DNA of 64,000 bases from Embleya hyalina (lineage in GTDB: Bacteria > Actinomycetota > Actinomycetes > Streptomycetales > Streptomycetaceae): positions 405,084-469,083 of the forward strand of contig NZ_BIFH01000013.1 of NCBI RefSeq assembly GCF_003967355.1, given 5' to 3'. Under the pieces are notes generated by a model, which worked only from the letters and a program-made list of their open reading frames with translations, ran no database searches and was not told the origin of the DNA. Shown here one piece after another: positions 1 through 8,349 of the stretch (position 1 is the first letter of the stretch; each line of letters starts with the position of its first letter). Made by a program: the position numbers and the translations under genes.

Positions 1-1
1 C

Positions 2-1204
2 GGCGACCAGGACGACCGGGACGCCTCGCCGGATCCGGTGCCGGTTCAGCAGCCGCTGGACGGGGTCGAGGCGCCCGACTCCGGCTGGTCGGATGTCGAC
101 GGCACCACGTTCGTCAAGGGACGGATGACGATTCCGGCCCTGGCTCCCGCCGGGCAGCGTACGGCCGTCTCCGCCGCCGCGGCGGCGCCGTCCGGTCCCG
201 GGTGGAAGTCGGCCGGCGCGACGAAACTGCTGTCGACCGGCTACACGATCAAGTTCTACGATCAGAAGTCGGTCGACTGGCTGGCGCCGTACGTCAAACG
301 CTCCGCGGCCGAGATCCAGCGCGAGACGGCGCTGCCGATCAAGGTCGACACCAAGCCGGTCGGTCACGACTACGCCCGCCCCAAGGGCGAGATCGTGATC
401 GGCGCGTTCCTGAACCCGTGTGTGCGAACCACCGACGGCAGTCCGTGGAAGGTCGTCATGGACGGGTCCGGGACGCCGGGGTGGAGTTGCGGGTTCCACT
501 CGCGCAGCATCCCGGACACGGTGACCAGCGGGCACGCGTACATCAACACGTCCTTCTTCACCGCCGACGGCAAGCCCACCGCGCGCTTCGGCGAGGTCGG
601 CATGCGCAACCACGTCAGCCACGAACTGGGTCACACCCTGGGTCTGGCGCACGCCGACGACGCGCCCGGTAAGTGCGTCACCGGGACCGACTCGGGTGAG
701 AACCCGGTCATGTGCACACTCCTGAACGCCTACCCGGACTCCCGAGCGGGCCAGTACGTGCAGCAGTTCGACGTACAGGGGCTGCGCACGCTGGCCGCCG
801 GGGCCGGTGCGCCGGTGCCTGCGCAGGGCAGGATCACCGGGATCGCCGGCAAGTGCCTGGACGTCAAGGGCGGCAAGCCGGCCAACGGCACCCAGATCCA
901 GATCTACACCTGCAACACCGGCCCGGGTCAGTCCTGGATCCGGTACCCGGACGGCACACTGCGCTCGATGGGCAAGTGCCTGGACGACGCGCGCAACGCG
1001 TCCGCCGACGGCACCAAGATCTCGCTGTACGACTGCAACGGCAGCGCCGCGCAGAAGTGGCGGATCGACGCCAACGGCCGCATCGTGCACGTGGCGAGCG
1101 GCAAGGTCCTGGACGTGAAGGGCGGAAGCACCGCCAACAGCACGGTGGTGCAGCTCCATTCCGCCAACGCGGGCAAGGGGCAACTCTGGAACGTGCCCAA
1201 GTAG
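2..1204 (+). CDS. secreted zinc metalloprotease with C-terminal ricin B-type lectin domain (5' end missing)
   Basis: The reading frame is open to the window edge, so the N-terminus, including any signal peptide, lies outside; a GTG at 38 has no ribosome site and is unlikely to be the start. About 400 residues are visible. The first ~250 carry HELGHTLGLAH (HExxHxxGxxH, roughly residues 195-205 counted from the GTG), the zinc site of metzincin-type peptidases, after a region with several cysteines. A linker leads into a ~125-residue ricin B (beta-trefoil) domain with repeated QxW-like motifs (GQSWI, AQKWR, GQLWN) and KCLDVKGG/KVLDVKGG repeats, which usually binds carbohydrate. The combination suggests an extracellular protease tethered to polysaccharide. 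The substrate cannot be told. A strong hairpin follows the stop codon. Confidence 0.85.
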   Translation, partial: GDQDDRDASPDPVPVQQPLDGVEAPDSGWSDVDGTTFVKGRMTIPALAPAGQRTAVSAAAAAPSGPGWKSAGATKLLSTGYTIKFYDQKSVDWLAPYVKRSAAEIQRETALPIKVDTKPVGHDYARPKGEIVIGAFLNPCVRTTDGSPWKVVMDGSGTPGWSCGFHSRSIPDTVTSGHAYINTSFFTADGKPTARFGEVGMRNHVSHELGHTLGLAHADDAPGKCVTGTDSGENPVMCTLLNAYPDSRAGQYVQQFDVQGLRTLAAGAGAPVPAQGRITGIAGKCLDVKGGKPANGTQIQIYTCNTGPGQSWIRYPDGTLRSMGKCLDDARNASADGTKISLYDCNGSAAQKWRIDANGRIVHVASGKVLDVKGGSTANSTVVQLHSANAGKGQLWNVPK

Positions 1205-1228
1205 TCGGGCGGCGTTTCGACAACGAGG

Positions 1229-1259
1229 CGGCCCGGGTCGGATCCACCGACCCGGGCCG
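1229..1259. terminator. bidirectional hairpin terminator
   Basis: A perfect 13-bp inverted repeat (1229-1241 and 1247-1259, loop of 5) lies between the convergent protease and macrodomain genes. There is no T-tract on either side, as is common for high-GC actinomycete terminators. Confidence 0.7.
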
Positions 1260-1297
1260 TCGCGCGTCCGGCCCCCGCGGGCCGGGGACTTCGTCGG

Positions 1298-1975
1298 TCA
1301 GCGACCGGGCGCCGGGCGCTTCGGCGGACGGATGCGCACGCGTCGCTCGGCCGGGGCGGCCTCGATGTCGTCGAGTTGCGCGACGATCGTGCGCCGCAGG
1401 TCGTCGTAGTCCTCGAAGCGGTGGTCGTTGAACAGGGTGTAGCCCGTCCACATCAGGTTGGCGCACACCCGTGCCGGCACCCGGCCGGTTCGCGCGCCCA
1501 TGCCGACCAGTGCCACCGACGTGATGCTCCCCGGCGCCTGTTCGTTCTGCCGGTGGATCGCCTGGAACGCGGCCGCACACGCCAGCGCCACGTTGAGCGT
1601 CTCACCGACGTTCTCCGACGAGGTCTCCATCGTCGGGGTCGAGATCAGGAACCTCGGGTCGACCGCGCCCGACGGCACACACACCGCGCCGCCGACCGGG
1701 AGCCGTCCCGCGAACCGGTCCCGAATCGCCCGCTGTACGCGCAGTTGGATGCCCGCCCCGAGGTGGCGCTTGATCGCCGCGTCGACCCCGCCGTCCATCC
1801 GCCCGCGCGAATTGGTCGGGGCGACCCAGGCGTCGACCTTCTCGTCGAGGATCGAGCCTTTGCGAATCGCGACCCCGGGGGTGTCGGCAAAGGCCGCGCG
1901 CCATGCCTGCACCACATCCGCGTTGAGGTCCGTCAGCACCACTTCCAGCGGCGATTGCGCGCGATTCATCGGCAT
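1298..1975 (-). CDS. macrodomain (ADP-ribose-binding/hydrolase) protein
   Basis: A 225-residue protein that is essentially one macrodomain. The ADP-ribose loop is visible as APTNSRGRMDGGVDAAI (about residues 52-67), corresponding to the N-x(n)-GGVD-AI motif of Appr-1''-p/ADP-ribose binding macrodomains, followed by the ISTPTMETSSENVG strand-loop. Start chosen at ATG 1975 because GGAG lies 8 nt upstream; an in-frame extension to 2095 has no ribosome site. Macrodomains bind or remove ADP-ribose from proteins or nucleic acids; DarG, the antitoxin of DarT, is one. It is divergent from the UDG-like/ADP-ribosyltransferase gene at 2207, 231 bp away, which suggests that it reverses or senses that enzyme's mark (inference). 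It could instead act on unrelated ADP-ribose metabolites. Confidence 0.85.
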   Translation of the reverse strand: MPMNRAQSPLEVVLTDLNADVVQAWRAAFADTPGVAIRKGSILDEKVDAWVAPTNSRGRMDGGVDAAIKRHLGAGIQLRVQRAIRDRFAGRLPVGGAVCVPSGAVDPRFLISTPTMETSSENVGETLNVALACAAAFQAIHRQNEQAPGSITSVALVGMGARTGRVPARVCANLMWTGYTLFNDHRFEDYDDLRRTIVAQLDDIEAAPAERRVRIRPPKRPAPGR

Positions 1976-2206
1976 GACTGAAACTCCGATCGACGAAGAT
2001 ATTGCCCCGTGTTCTCCACTGGACACGAACGTTACCGGGGCGCACCGACACCGTGAATGTCGGAGATCGAGGGTCGGTTGTCGGTACGACTGCATAGCCT
2101 CTCGGCATGCTTATCACCGGCGGGTGCCGGGCTTTCGCGTGAAAGTCGCCCGGTTCGCCGATCCTGCCCATTTCCGTACGGTTCGACAAATCGGAGCCCG
2201 TCCATC

Positions 2207-3835
2207 ATGAGCGACGCCAACGTCACCGCGAACGACCCCGCGACGCCCGACGCGAACGACCCGCTGGCCCTCGCCGCCCTGTTCGAGGGCGGCGGCGAAC
2301 CGTGGCTCCCGCTGCTGAAGCCGGTCATCGAGGCGCAGTCGGAGGCGGCCGCGTTCATCGGCGCGGGACGCGGCCCCGAGGTCGTCCCCGTCCGCGAACT
2401 GACCTTCCAGGCGCTCAAGCCCAATCCGCCGCACAAGTGGAAGGTCGTCGTCTTCGGCCAGAATCCCTACCCGCGACCGGAGAGCGCCACCGGTATCGCG
2501 ATGTTCGACAACACCTTCCACGACTGGAAGGACAGCCAGTTCGGCAGGGTGGTCAGTATCCGCTGCATCATCAAGGCGGCGGCGATGTGGAAATACGGGA
2601 TTCCGAAGAAAACACCCATCGCCGATATACGCACCCTCTTGGCGAAGCAGGACGCCGTACAGCCGCCGGAATGGTTCCAGGCGATGCTCACGCAGGGCGT
2701 ACTGCTGTTGAACGCGGCACTCACCGCCAACAGCGACGGGGCGAAGGGGCCCGACCGGCACACCGCGTTCTGGCGTCCGGTGATCGAGCGGATCGTGGAG
2801 GGAATCCTCGAAGCCAAGCAGAACGCCGACGAGGAGGACCGCAGTGTCGTCTTCGCGTGGTGGGGGGCTCACGCGCGCAACCTGAAGAAGGTCGTGCAGC
2901 GGCTCGAGAAGAAGTATCCCGCCGTCGAGGTCCGGCACATCGACCACGCCAATCCGGCGGCGCAGGGCGACATCTTCTGCGACAACGACCACTTCGCCAT
3001 GGTGAACGACGCGCTCGCGTCGCTGGGCGCGCCCGCGATCGACTGGCTGCCGAGCCAGGGGTGGAACAACCCCTCCGTCGGTGCCGGCGGGGCGAACGCC
3101 GGCACCGCCGAACGGATGGGCGCGTTCATCGCGTCCACCATGGAGTTGCACCAGCTCTACCTCGAACGACTCGCCGGCGTCAAGGACGAGGGGCTTGAAC
3201 TCCCGCCGATCACCGGCGTGTTCGACACCGCGCTGATGGACTTCCGGGATGCCGTCACCCCGGTCGCCGAACTGCTGTCCGGCCTGGACCGACACGTCGA
3301 GCGCTCGCACGAGTTCGGCAGGAAGCGGGCGGACGAGACGGACGGCGGCCTGTCCGCCGACGCGATCGCGGCCCTGTACCTCTACACCTGCGAGTCCACG
3401 TTCTACCGGGAGATCAACGCCATCCTGCGCGCCCCGGACCGGGCCGGGGTCGTCCCCTACCTCCCGTATCTGCGGCTGCTGTTCGCGGCGGTGTCGCACC
3501 TTCCCGCCCGTACCGAGCCGCTGTGGCGCGGAGTGCCGATGGACCTGCGCGCGCAGTACCCGCTCGGCCGGACCGTGACGTGGTGGGGCGTGTCCTCGTG
3601 CACCTCGGAGGTGGGCGTGGCCCGGGCGTTCCTCGGCAGCCGAGGCAAGCGCACCCTCTTCGAGGTGACTCCGGCCCGGGCCGTGGGCATCCGCCGCTTC
3701 TCCGCGTTCACCGGCGAGGAGGAGTTCATCCTCCTGCCGGGCACGCAGCTCCGCGTGACGAGCGTCAAGGCCGAGCGCGGCGGTCTGTGCACGGTACATC
3801 TGACCGAACTCGAGGAGCGGACCCTCGTGTCGTGA
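2207..3835 (+). CDS. uracil-DNA glycosylase-like domain fused to ADP-ribosyltransferase domain
   Basis: 542 residues in two parts. Residues ~60-285 resemble family-1 uracil-DNA glycosylases: VVFGQNPYP (84-89) aligns with the GQDPYH water-activating motif, GVLLLNAALT (164-173) with the conserved VLLLN strand, FAWWGAH (216-222) with LLWGAH, and HIDHANPAA (244-252) with the HPSPLS loop. The catalytic Asp is Asn86, so classical uracil excision may be weak or absent. Residues ~350-540 look like an arginine-type mono-ADP-ribosyltransferase: Arg441 (LWRGVP), the S-x-S-like SSCTS (463-467) and the E-x-E motif GEEEF (503-507), in the R-S-E order. Start at ATG 2207, with GGAG 10 nt upstream; an in-frame ORF from 2057 lacks a ribosome site. 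I know of no named family with this architecture. The divergent macrodomain neighbour suggests reversible ADP-ribosylation of DNA or protein at damaged or modified DNA (inference). Confidence 0.8.
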   Translation: MSDANVTANDPATPDANDPLALAALFEGGGEPWLPLLKPVIEAQSEAAAFIGAGRGPEVVPVRELTFQALKPNPPHKWKVVVFGQNPYPRPESATGIAMFDNTFHDWKDSQFGRVVSIRCIIKAAAMWKYGIPKKTPIADIRTLLAKQDAVQPPEWFQAMLTQGVLLLNAALTANSDGAKGPDRHTAFWRPVIERIVEGILEAKQNADEEDRSVVFAWWGAHARNLKKVVQRLEKKYPAVEVRHIDHANPAAQGDIFCDNDHFAMVNDALASLGAPAIDWLPSQGWNNPSVGAGGANAGTAERMGAFIASTMELHQLYLERLAGVKDEGLELPPITGVFDTALMDFRDAVTPVAELLSGLDRHVERSHEFGRKRADETDGGLSADAIAALYLYTCESTFYREINAILRAPDRAGVVPYLPYLRLLFAAVSHLPARTEPLWRGVPMDLRAQYPLGRTVTWWGVSSCTSEVGVARAFLGSRGKRTLFEVTPARAVGIRRFSAFTGEEEFILLPGTQLRVTSVKAERGGLCTVHLTELEERTLVS

Positions 3836-3861
3836 GCCGGCGCCGGTAGCGGCCCGGGAGG

Positions 3862-6800
3862 TCACGCCCGGTCGGCCCGCGGGGCGACCGGGCGGGCCCG
3901 GAAGGCCAGAGCGGCCCGGCGGGCGAGGCGTCGGCAGGTTCGTTCCCCGGTCGGGTCGATGCCCAGGGCGCGGTTGTGGTGCAGGCGCAGGAGCGCGTCC
4001 AGGATGCCGTCGACGTCGGCCTCGGCGGGCAGCGACTCGCGGTAGCCGGCCAGGGCGTGCGCGCGGGCCGCCCGGGCCGCGGTCAACTCCGCCGGCAGGC
4101 CCGCCGGATCGACGCCGTCGACGGTGATCCGGGCCGCGACGGTGTCCGCGATCGCCCGCTCCACCCCCGGCGCCGCGGCGATCGGTCGTGCGGCCAGACG
4201 CCGCATGCCCTCGCCGGGGTCGCCGTGGAACGCGCACGCGATGTCCACCATCGACAACGCGGCCCACGCGACGGGCGCGAGGTCGATCGTGGCCGCGTGC
4301 ACCAGCCATGCGGCCACCGCGCGCGAGTCGGCGGCGAAGACCCGCTCGGCCGCCGCCATGGCCGCTCCGGCGCCGTAGCGGCCGACTTCGGGCCGGTAGG
4401 TGTCCAGCACGAGATGGGACACGACCCGCCCGGCACACAACTCCCGGGTCCATCGTTCGACGGCCGCCATCACGGCGGCTCGGTCGTGCGGGTCCGGGGT
4501 GTGGAGGTACAGCCGGAGATGGTCGCGCTCGTGGCCGCCGCGGTGGCGCACGAACCACCGGGCACGGTCCCGATCCAGGGTGGCCGCGAGTTCGGGCAGG
4601 CGGTGGGCGATGATCTCGTCGAAGCGCTCGGGGTGCGTGTGGATCCTCGCGTACACCCACTCCGCGCTCGCCGATCCGGGCGCCGCGCCGCACACCGGGC
4701 CGGCCGCGAGGTCCGGCGGGCCGAGCAGCGGCGAGGGCGCGGGCGGCCGACGGGCGACCAGGGGGAGGGCGATCTCGTGGACATGGCCGCCGATCCACCC
4801 GAACTCGGCGGCGGGCGCGGCCTCGTGCACGACCGCGTGTCCGCGCCCGGCCAGGTGGACGCGCAACAGTTCGGCGTGCGCGGGCTCGTCCAGGGACAGC
4901 CGCAGGGTGCGGTCGGCGGCGTCGCGCAACTCGACGGTGTCCGGGCACTTCCAGCGGGTGCGCCAGGCGTCCAGGGCGAGTCGCCACGAGTTTCCGTCGA
5001 CGCTCGCGGCCGGCAGGTCGTCCTCGGCCACCCGCCATCGTGCCGGGGAGAGCACCGAACGTCCGTGACGCACCCTCGGCAACCAGGGCAGCAGTCGCGC
5101 CCGAGGTCCCCAGTCGAACTCGTACCATTGGGCCCCCAACGCCCGCGGCAACCGGGCGAGGAAGCGGGCGAGCGGGGACACCTGCCGGTGCAGGGCGAGG
5201 GCGTGGAACACCTGGGGCTCCACGACGACATGCCGTGATCGATCGACCAGGTGCAGGCCGGTCGAGGTGGCCGACACGGCGAGGTCCCGGACATCCACCG
5301 CGATGTGCCGGTCGTCGGATCCGCGGTGTTCGCCCAGGGACAGGACGTGGGGCAGATACCGCGGGACACGCCCGACGTTCTGCGCGTGGGCGTACACCGG
5401 CGGTGTGCTCAACTGCACCCGCAACGCGCCCTCGGTCGCGGGCGGCAGCGTCCGGTACACGTCTTCCAGGCCCGAACCGCCCACCGTCGGGGTGAAGCGC
5501 GAGGTGAGCGTCCCGGCCGCGCCCGCCGGCGCCACCACGAGGGTGAACTCCCCACGATCCAACGCCCGGGCGCTGCGGGCGTGTACGCGCGCGGACAGTT
5601 CGAGGTGCGGAGGTATTCGCCGTTCGTCGAAGCCCGTGCCGTCGGCGAGGGTACGAACGTCCGAGTCGGTCAACACGACCTCGCCGACGCCGACACCGTC
5701 CGCCATGGCCCGCCACGCCATCGCGAGCAGACGGTCGTCGCGCGGCGTCGCCGTCTCGACCGGCGCGACCTCGGTGGCGGTGGGGTAGCCGGCGGGATAG
5801 CCGAGCCCGGTGTCCGGGCAGACGACGTCGGCCAGGGGCACCGCGGCCCCCACGCCGTAGCGGTCGAGGAACGCGGCGTGGTACGCCCGCCACGCGGACT
5901 CGCCCGCGGGCCGACGCGTCGTACGCAACAACGCGCTCGCGGCCCGCTCCATCTCCCACGCCACCGCATGGGGAACGTCGACCCGGCAGTCGAGCCGCGT
6001 GTCCACGCCGAGCACGGTACGGCCCGCATCGGAAAGCGTCCGCATCCGGGTGCCCAGATCGGCGCGCAGCACGGCACGGTCGGCGAGCGACGCCTCGTTG
6101 TGTCGACGCACATCCTCGGCCACCAGGCGCAGCCCGGCCACCAGCGGGGCGACCGCGGGCACCTCCTCCGCGCGCACCCGCCCGAGTTCGTCCACGAGCC
6201 GCGCGAGCGGGTCGGTGACGGTCATCGGCGCGCGCAACGAGCTGATCAGGAAGCCGCGCCGCACGAGGCCGGCCGACAGGGCTTCGATCCGGGCGCGGTC
6301 GACCCGGGGAAACGCCGCGGCCATGGTATCGACGAGGGTGCCGAAGCGCACCGGTGACGCCGCCGCCTCCCGCGCCGCGAGCACGGCCCGCGTACGGCGC
6401 ACACTCACCCGGAGCGGGCCGTTCGCCCGCTCCAACCGGTCGCCCCGCTCGGTGACCGGACGGCCGAACACCACGTCCACGCGGGCCAACAGCTCCGGGC
6501 ACGCCTCCAGTCGCTCGACGATGTCGGCGAGCCATTCGGTGTCGACCCGGGCCAGTGGTCGATGCTCCGTCCCCCAGTCGACCCGGGTGCGCGAACCCAC
6601 GGTCGTCGGCGCGACGCCGGCGAACAGGCCGAACGGCGTGGGGCGTCCCGCGCCGCGCAGCACGTAGCGGACCACGGAGGCGGTCGCCCGGCGCACCCGT
6701 TTCGGGTCGCCGTCGTCGGCGCCGGCGATCAGCGTCTCGACCCGGCGCGCGAGCGTCGGGCCGGCCGCGGTGATGCCGGCGGCGAGGCCGGGCCGCGCCC

Positions 6801-6939
6801 ACGTCCGGCGCAACCACGCGACGCAGTCGGGTACTTCGTCGAGGTCGGGCCACCGCGTGGGGATCTCGCCCAGCGGTGTCAGGGCGGCCCGGAGCAGGGC
6901 GACCCCGGTGCTGCGGTAGAGCTGCGTCCCGTCCGACAC
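3862..6939 (-). CDS. full-length LanB-type lantibiotic dehydratase
   Basis: 1025 residues. The N-terminal ~720 are the LanB glutamylation domain (conserved RPTPFGLFAGV near residues 110-120). The C-terminal ~270, from about EWVYARIHTHPERF, match the SpaB_C/thiopeptide-type elimination domain, with DHLRLYLHTP and RYGAGAAMAAAERVF. Class I LanBs use glutamyl-tRNA to glutamylate Ser/Thr of a precursor and then eliminate glutamate to give dehydroamino acids; the fused form does both steps. Start at GTG 6939 because GGAGG lies 5 nt upstream; a longer frame to 7008 has none. No precursor, LanC cyclase, protease or transporter is adjacent. The gene stands alone between the ADP-ribosyltransferase gene (27-bp convergent gap) and a divergent VOC gene. 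It may work in trans on a distant precursor or be a relic. Confidence 0.9.
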   Translation of the reverse strand: MSDGTQLYRSTGVALLRAALTPLGEIPTRWPDLDEVPDCVAWLRRTWARPGLAAGITAAGPTLARRVETLIAGADDGDPKRVRRATASVVRYVLRGAGRPTPFGLFAGVAPTTVGSRTRVDWGTEHRPLARVDTEWLADIVERLEACPELLARVDVVFGRPVTERGDRLERANGPLRVSVRRTRAVLAAREAAASPVRFGTLVDTMAAAFPRVDRARIEALSAGLVRRGFLISSLRAPMTVTDPLARLVDELGRVRAEEVPAVAPLVAGLRLVAEDVRRHNEASLADRAVLRADLGTRMRTLSDAGRTVLGVDTRLDCRVDVPHAVAWEMERAASALLRTTRRPAGESAWRAYHAAFLDRYGVGAAVPLADVVCPDTGLGYPAGYPTATEVAPVETATPRDDRLLAMAWRAMADGVGVGEVVLTDSDVRTLADGTGFDERRIPPHLELSARVHARSARALDRGEFTLVVAPAGAAGTLTSRFTPTVGGSGLEDVYRTLPPATEGALRVQLSTPPVYAHAQNVGRVPRYLPHVLSLGEHRGSDDRHIAVDVRDLAVSATSTGLHLVDRSRHVVVEPQVFHALALHRQVSPLARFLARLPRALGAQWYEFDWGPRARLLPWLPRVRHGRSVLSPARWRVAEDDLPAASVDGNSWRLALDAWRTRWKCPDTVELRDAADRTLRLSLDEPAHAELLRVHLAGRGHAVVHEAAPAAEFGWIGGHVHEIALPLVARRPPAPSPLLGPPDLAAGPVCGAAPGSASAEWVYARIHTHPERFDEIIAHRLPELAATLDRDRARWFVRHRGGHERDHLRLYLHTPDPHDRAAVMAAVERWTRELCAGRVVSHLVLDTYRPEVGRYGAGAAMAAAERVFAADSRAVAAWLVHAATIDLAPVAWAALSMVDIACAFHGDPGEGMRRLAARPIAAAPGVERAIADTVAARITVDGVDPAGLPAELTAARAARAHALAGYRESLPAEADVDGILDALLRLHHNRALGIDPTGERTCRRLARRAALAFRARPVAPRADRA

Positions 6940-7058
6940 ACGATCCTCCGGTCGTTCGATCCGCCGCGTCGCGCACACTCCGACCCGGCAGGTGAGCCGA
7001 AACACCACTGATCGGTTACTGCCTACCCGGGAGTTCGGCGCGAGGATGGGGAAGAATC

Positions 7059-7448
7059 ATGCCCATGGTCTCGGTATTGCAGAATGTGGCGATCGACTGT
7101 GCGGATGCCTACGGATTGGCTCGGTTCTGGAGCGGGGTGACGGGACGTCCGCTGCACCCGGAGGACAAACCGGGCGCGCGGGAGACCGAGGTGCAACTCG
7201 CGGACGGCCCGGTGTTGTTCTTCAACCAGGTGCCCGAGGCCAAGACGGTCAAGAACCGGGTCCATCTGTGTCTGCGCCCCGAGACCTCGCGGGACGAGGA
7301 GGTGGAGCGACTGCTCGGTCTGGGGGCCACGCTGTTCGCCGACCACCGGAATCCGGACGGCTCGGGCTGGGTGATCCTCGCCGATCCCGAGGGCAACGAA
7401 TTCTGTGTCCTGCGCAGTGCGGCCGAACGAGCCGCGATGGATACCTGA
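7059..7448 (+). CDS. VOC superfamily (glyoxalase-like) protein
   Basis: 129 residues with the two beta-alpha-beta-beta-beta modules of the vicinal oxygen chelate fold: LQNVAIDCADAYGLARFW at the start, and the closing ILADPEGNEFCVL typical of glyoxalase/bleomycin-resistance-like proteins (Glu in the last strand). Start at ATG 7059, downstream of GGGGAAG. Members are metal-dependent isomerases, dioxygenases or drug-binding proteins; nothing here fixes the substrate. It is divergent from the LanB gene (119-bp gap) and lies upstream of the GntR gene in the same direction. Confidence 0.85.
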   Translation: MPMVSVLQNVAIDCADAYGLARFWSGVTGRPLHPEDKPGARETEVQLADGPVLFFNQVPEAKTVKNRVHLCLRPETSRDEEVERLLGLGATLFADHRNPDGSGWVILADPEGNEFCVLRSAAERAAMDT

Positions 7449-7563
7449 CGAATCCGCCGGTGCATTGCTCGGTCGGAATACGGGATTTCTTTATCCATAT
7501 GCCGGAGGTCTCGCAAAGGGACAAAACTGCCGTATCAATTCGGTGCGGTGGTACGCTGGCGCG

Positions 7564-8349
7564 GTGCGTAAAGATGCTCGTGAAGACGATTCGGTGATCA
7601 CGGGAATGCCGCATATCCCCGCATTGTTGTTGGTCGGCGCGGAAGAGGCCGGCCTCGATCGCACGAACCAGGCCTACCGGGCGATCAGACGCCAGCTCAT
7701 CGACCTGACGCTGTCGCCCGGCAGCAGCTTCACCGAGACCTCGCTCGCGCGGCAGTGGGACATCAGCAAGACGCCGGTGCGCGAGGCGCTGGCTCGACTG
7801 CGGCGCGACGGGCTCGTGGCCGCCCTGCCCCGCGCGGGTTACGTCGTCAGGCCGATCACCCTCCAGGACACCGACGACCTGTGCGCATTGCGCACGCTGT
7901 TGTCCGGCGAAGCCGCGTCCGCGGCGGCGCGCCGAGGTCTCGACGGGCCCGCGCTGGAGCGGCTCGAAGTGTTGTCCCGGGTGCATTTCGCGCTGGCGGC
8001 GGGCGAGTTGGGGCAGGAGGAGGCGCTGCGGGCCTCGATCGAATTCGAGGCCGTCATCGCCAACTCCGGCGGCAACAACCGTCTGGCGAAGGCGATCGTC
8101 GACGTACTCGACGAACTGGAACGGGTCCTGCGGATGGCCGCGCTGATCTCCCCCGACGTCGCGAGCCCGCCCGGAGAACTGGCGGCCGTCTTCGAACGGC
8201 TGCGCGCTCGGGACGTGGCCGGCACCCACGAGGCGATGCGCACCCGCTGCGAGCGCGTACATCGCGACGTGCTCCGGGTCCTGGCCCGAAGCGCCTCCGT
8301 CAACAAGGCACCCATCGAAATGCCGACATCACCGCTGCCGCCGGGCTAG
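7564..8349 (+). CDS. GntR/FadR-family transcriptional regulator (FCD domain)
   Basis: About 261 residues. The winged-helix DNA-binding domain (AYRAIRRQLIDLTLSPGSSF ... ISKTPVREALARLRRDGLV) is followed by an all-helical FCD effector domain (LRTLLSGEAASAAARR ... ERVHRDVLRVL). The start is uncertain: GTG 7564 sits 6 nt after TACGCT, which fits a leaderless start; GTG 7594 and ATG 7606 are alternatives, none with a strong ribosome site. The gene overlaps the convergent isochorismatase-fold gene by 4 bp. FCD regulators usually sense small organic acids; the target is unknown, but the neighbouring VOC and hydrolase genes are candidates. Confidence 0.85.
   Translation: MRKDAREDDSVITGMPHIPALLLVGAEEAGLDRTNQAYRAIRRQLIDLTLSPGSSFTETSLARQWDISKTPVREALARLRRDGLVAALPRAGYVVRPITLQDTDDLCALRTLLSGEAASAAARRGLDGPALERLEVLSRVHFALAAGELGQEEALRASIEFEAVIANSGGNNRLAKAIVDVLDELERVLRMAALISPDVASPPGELAAVFERLRARDVAGTHEAMRTRCERVHRDVLRVLARSASVNKAPIEMPTSPLPPG

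Noticed and set aside
2114-6976. Long antisense open frames, such as the 1620-codon frame here and similar ones over 9546-10568 and 13139-15523
   Set aside because: They are rich in Arg, Gly and Pro, run opposite or out of frame to clearly recognised genes, and arise from third-position GC bias.
3836-7058. A lanthipeptide precursor next to the LanB gene
   Set aside because: The 3836-3861 and 6940-7058 flanks contain no small frame with a leader and Ser/Thr/Cys core plus a ribosome site.
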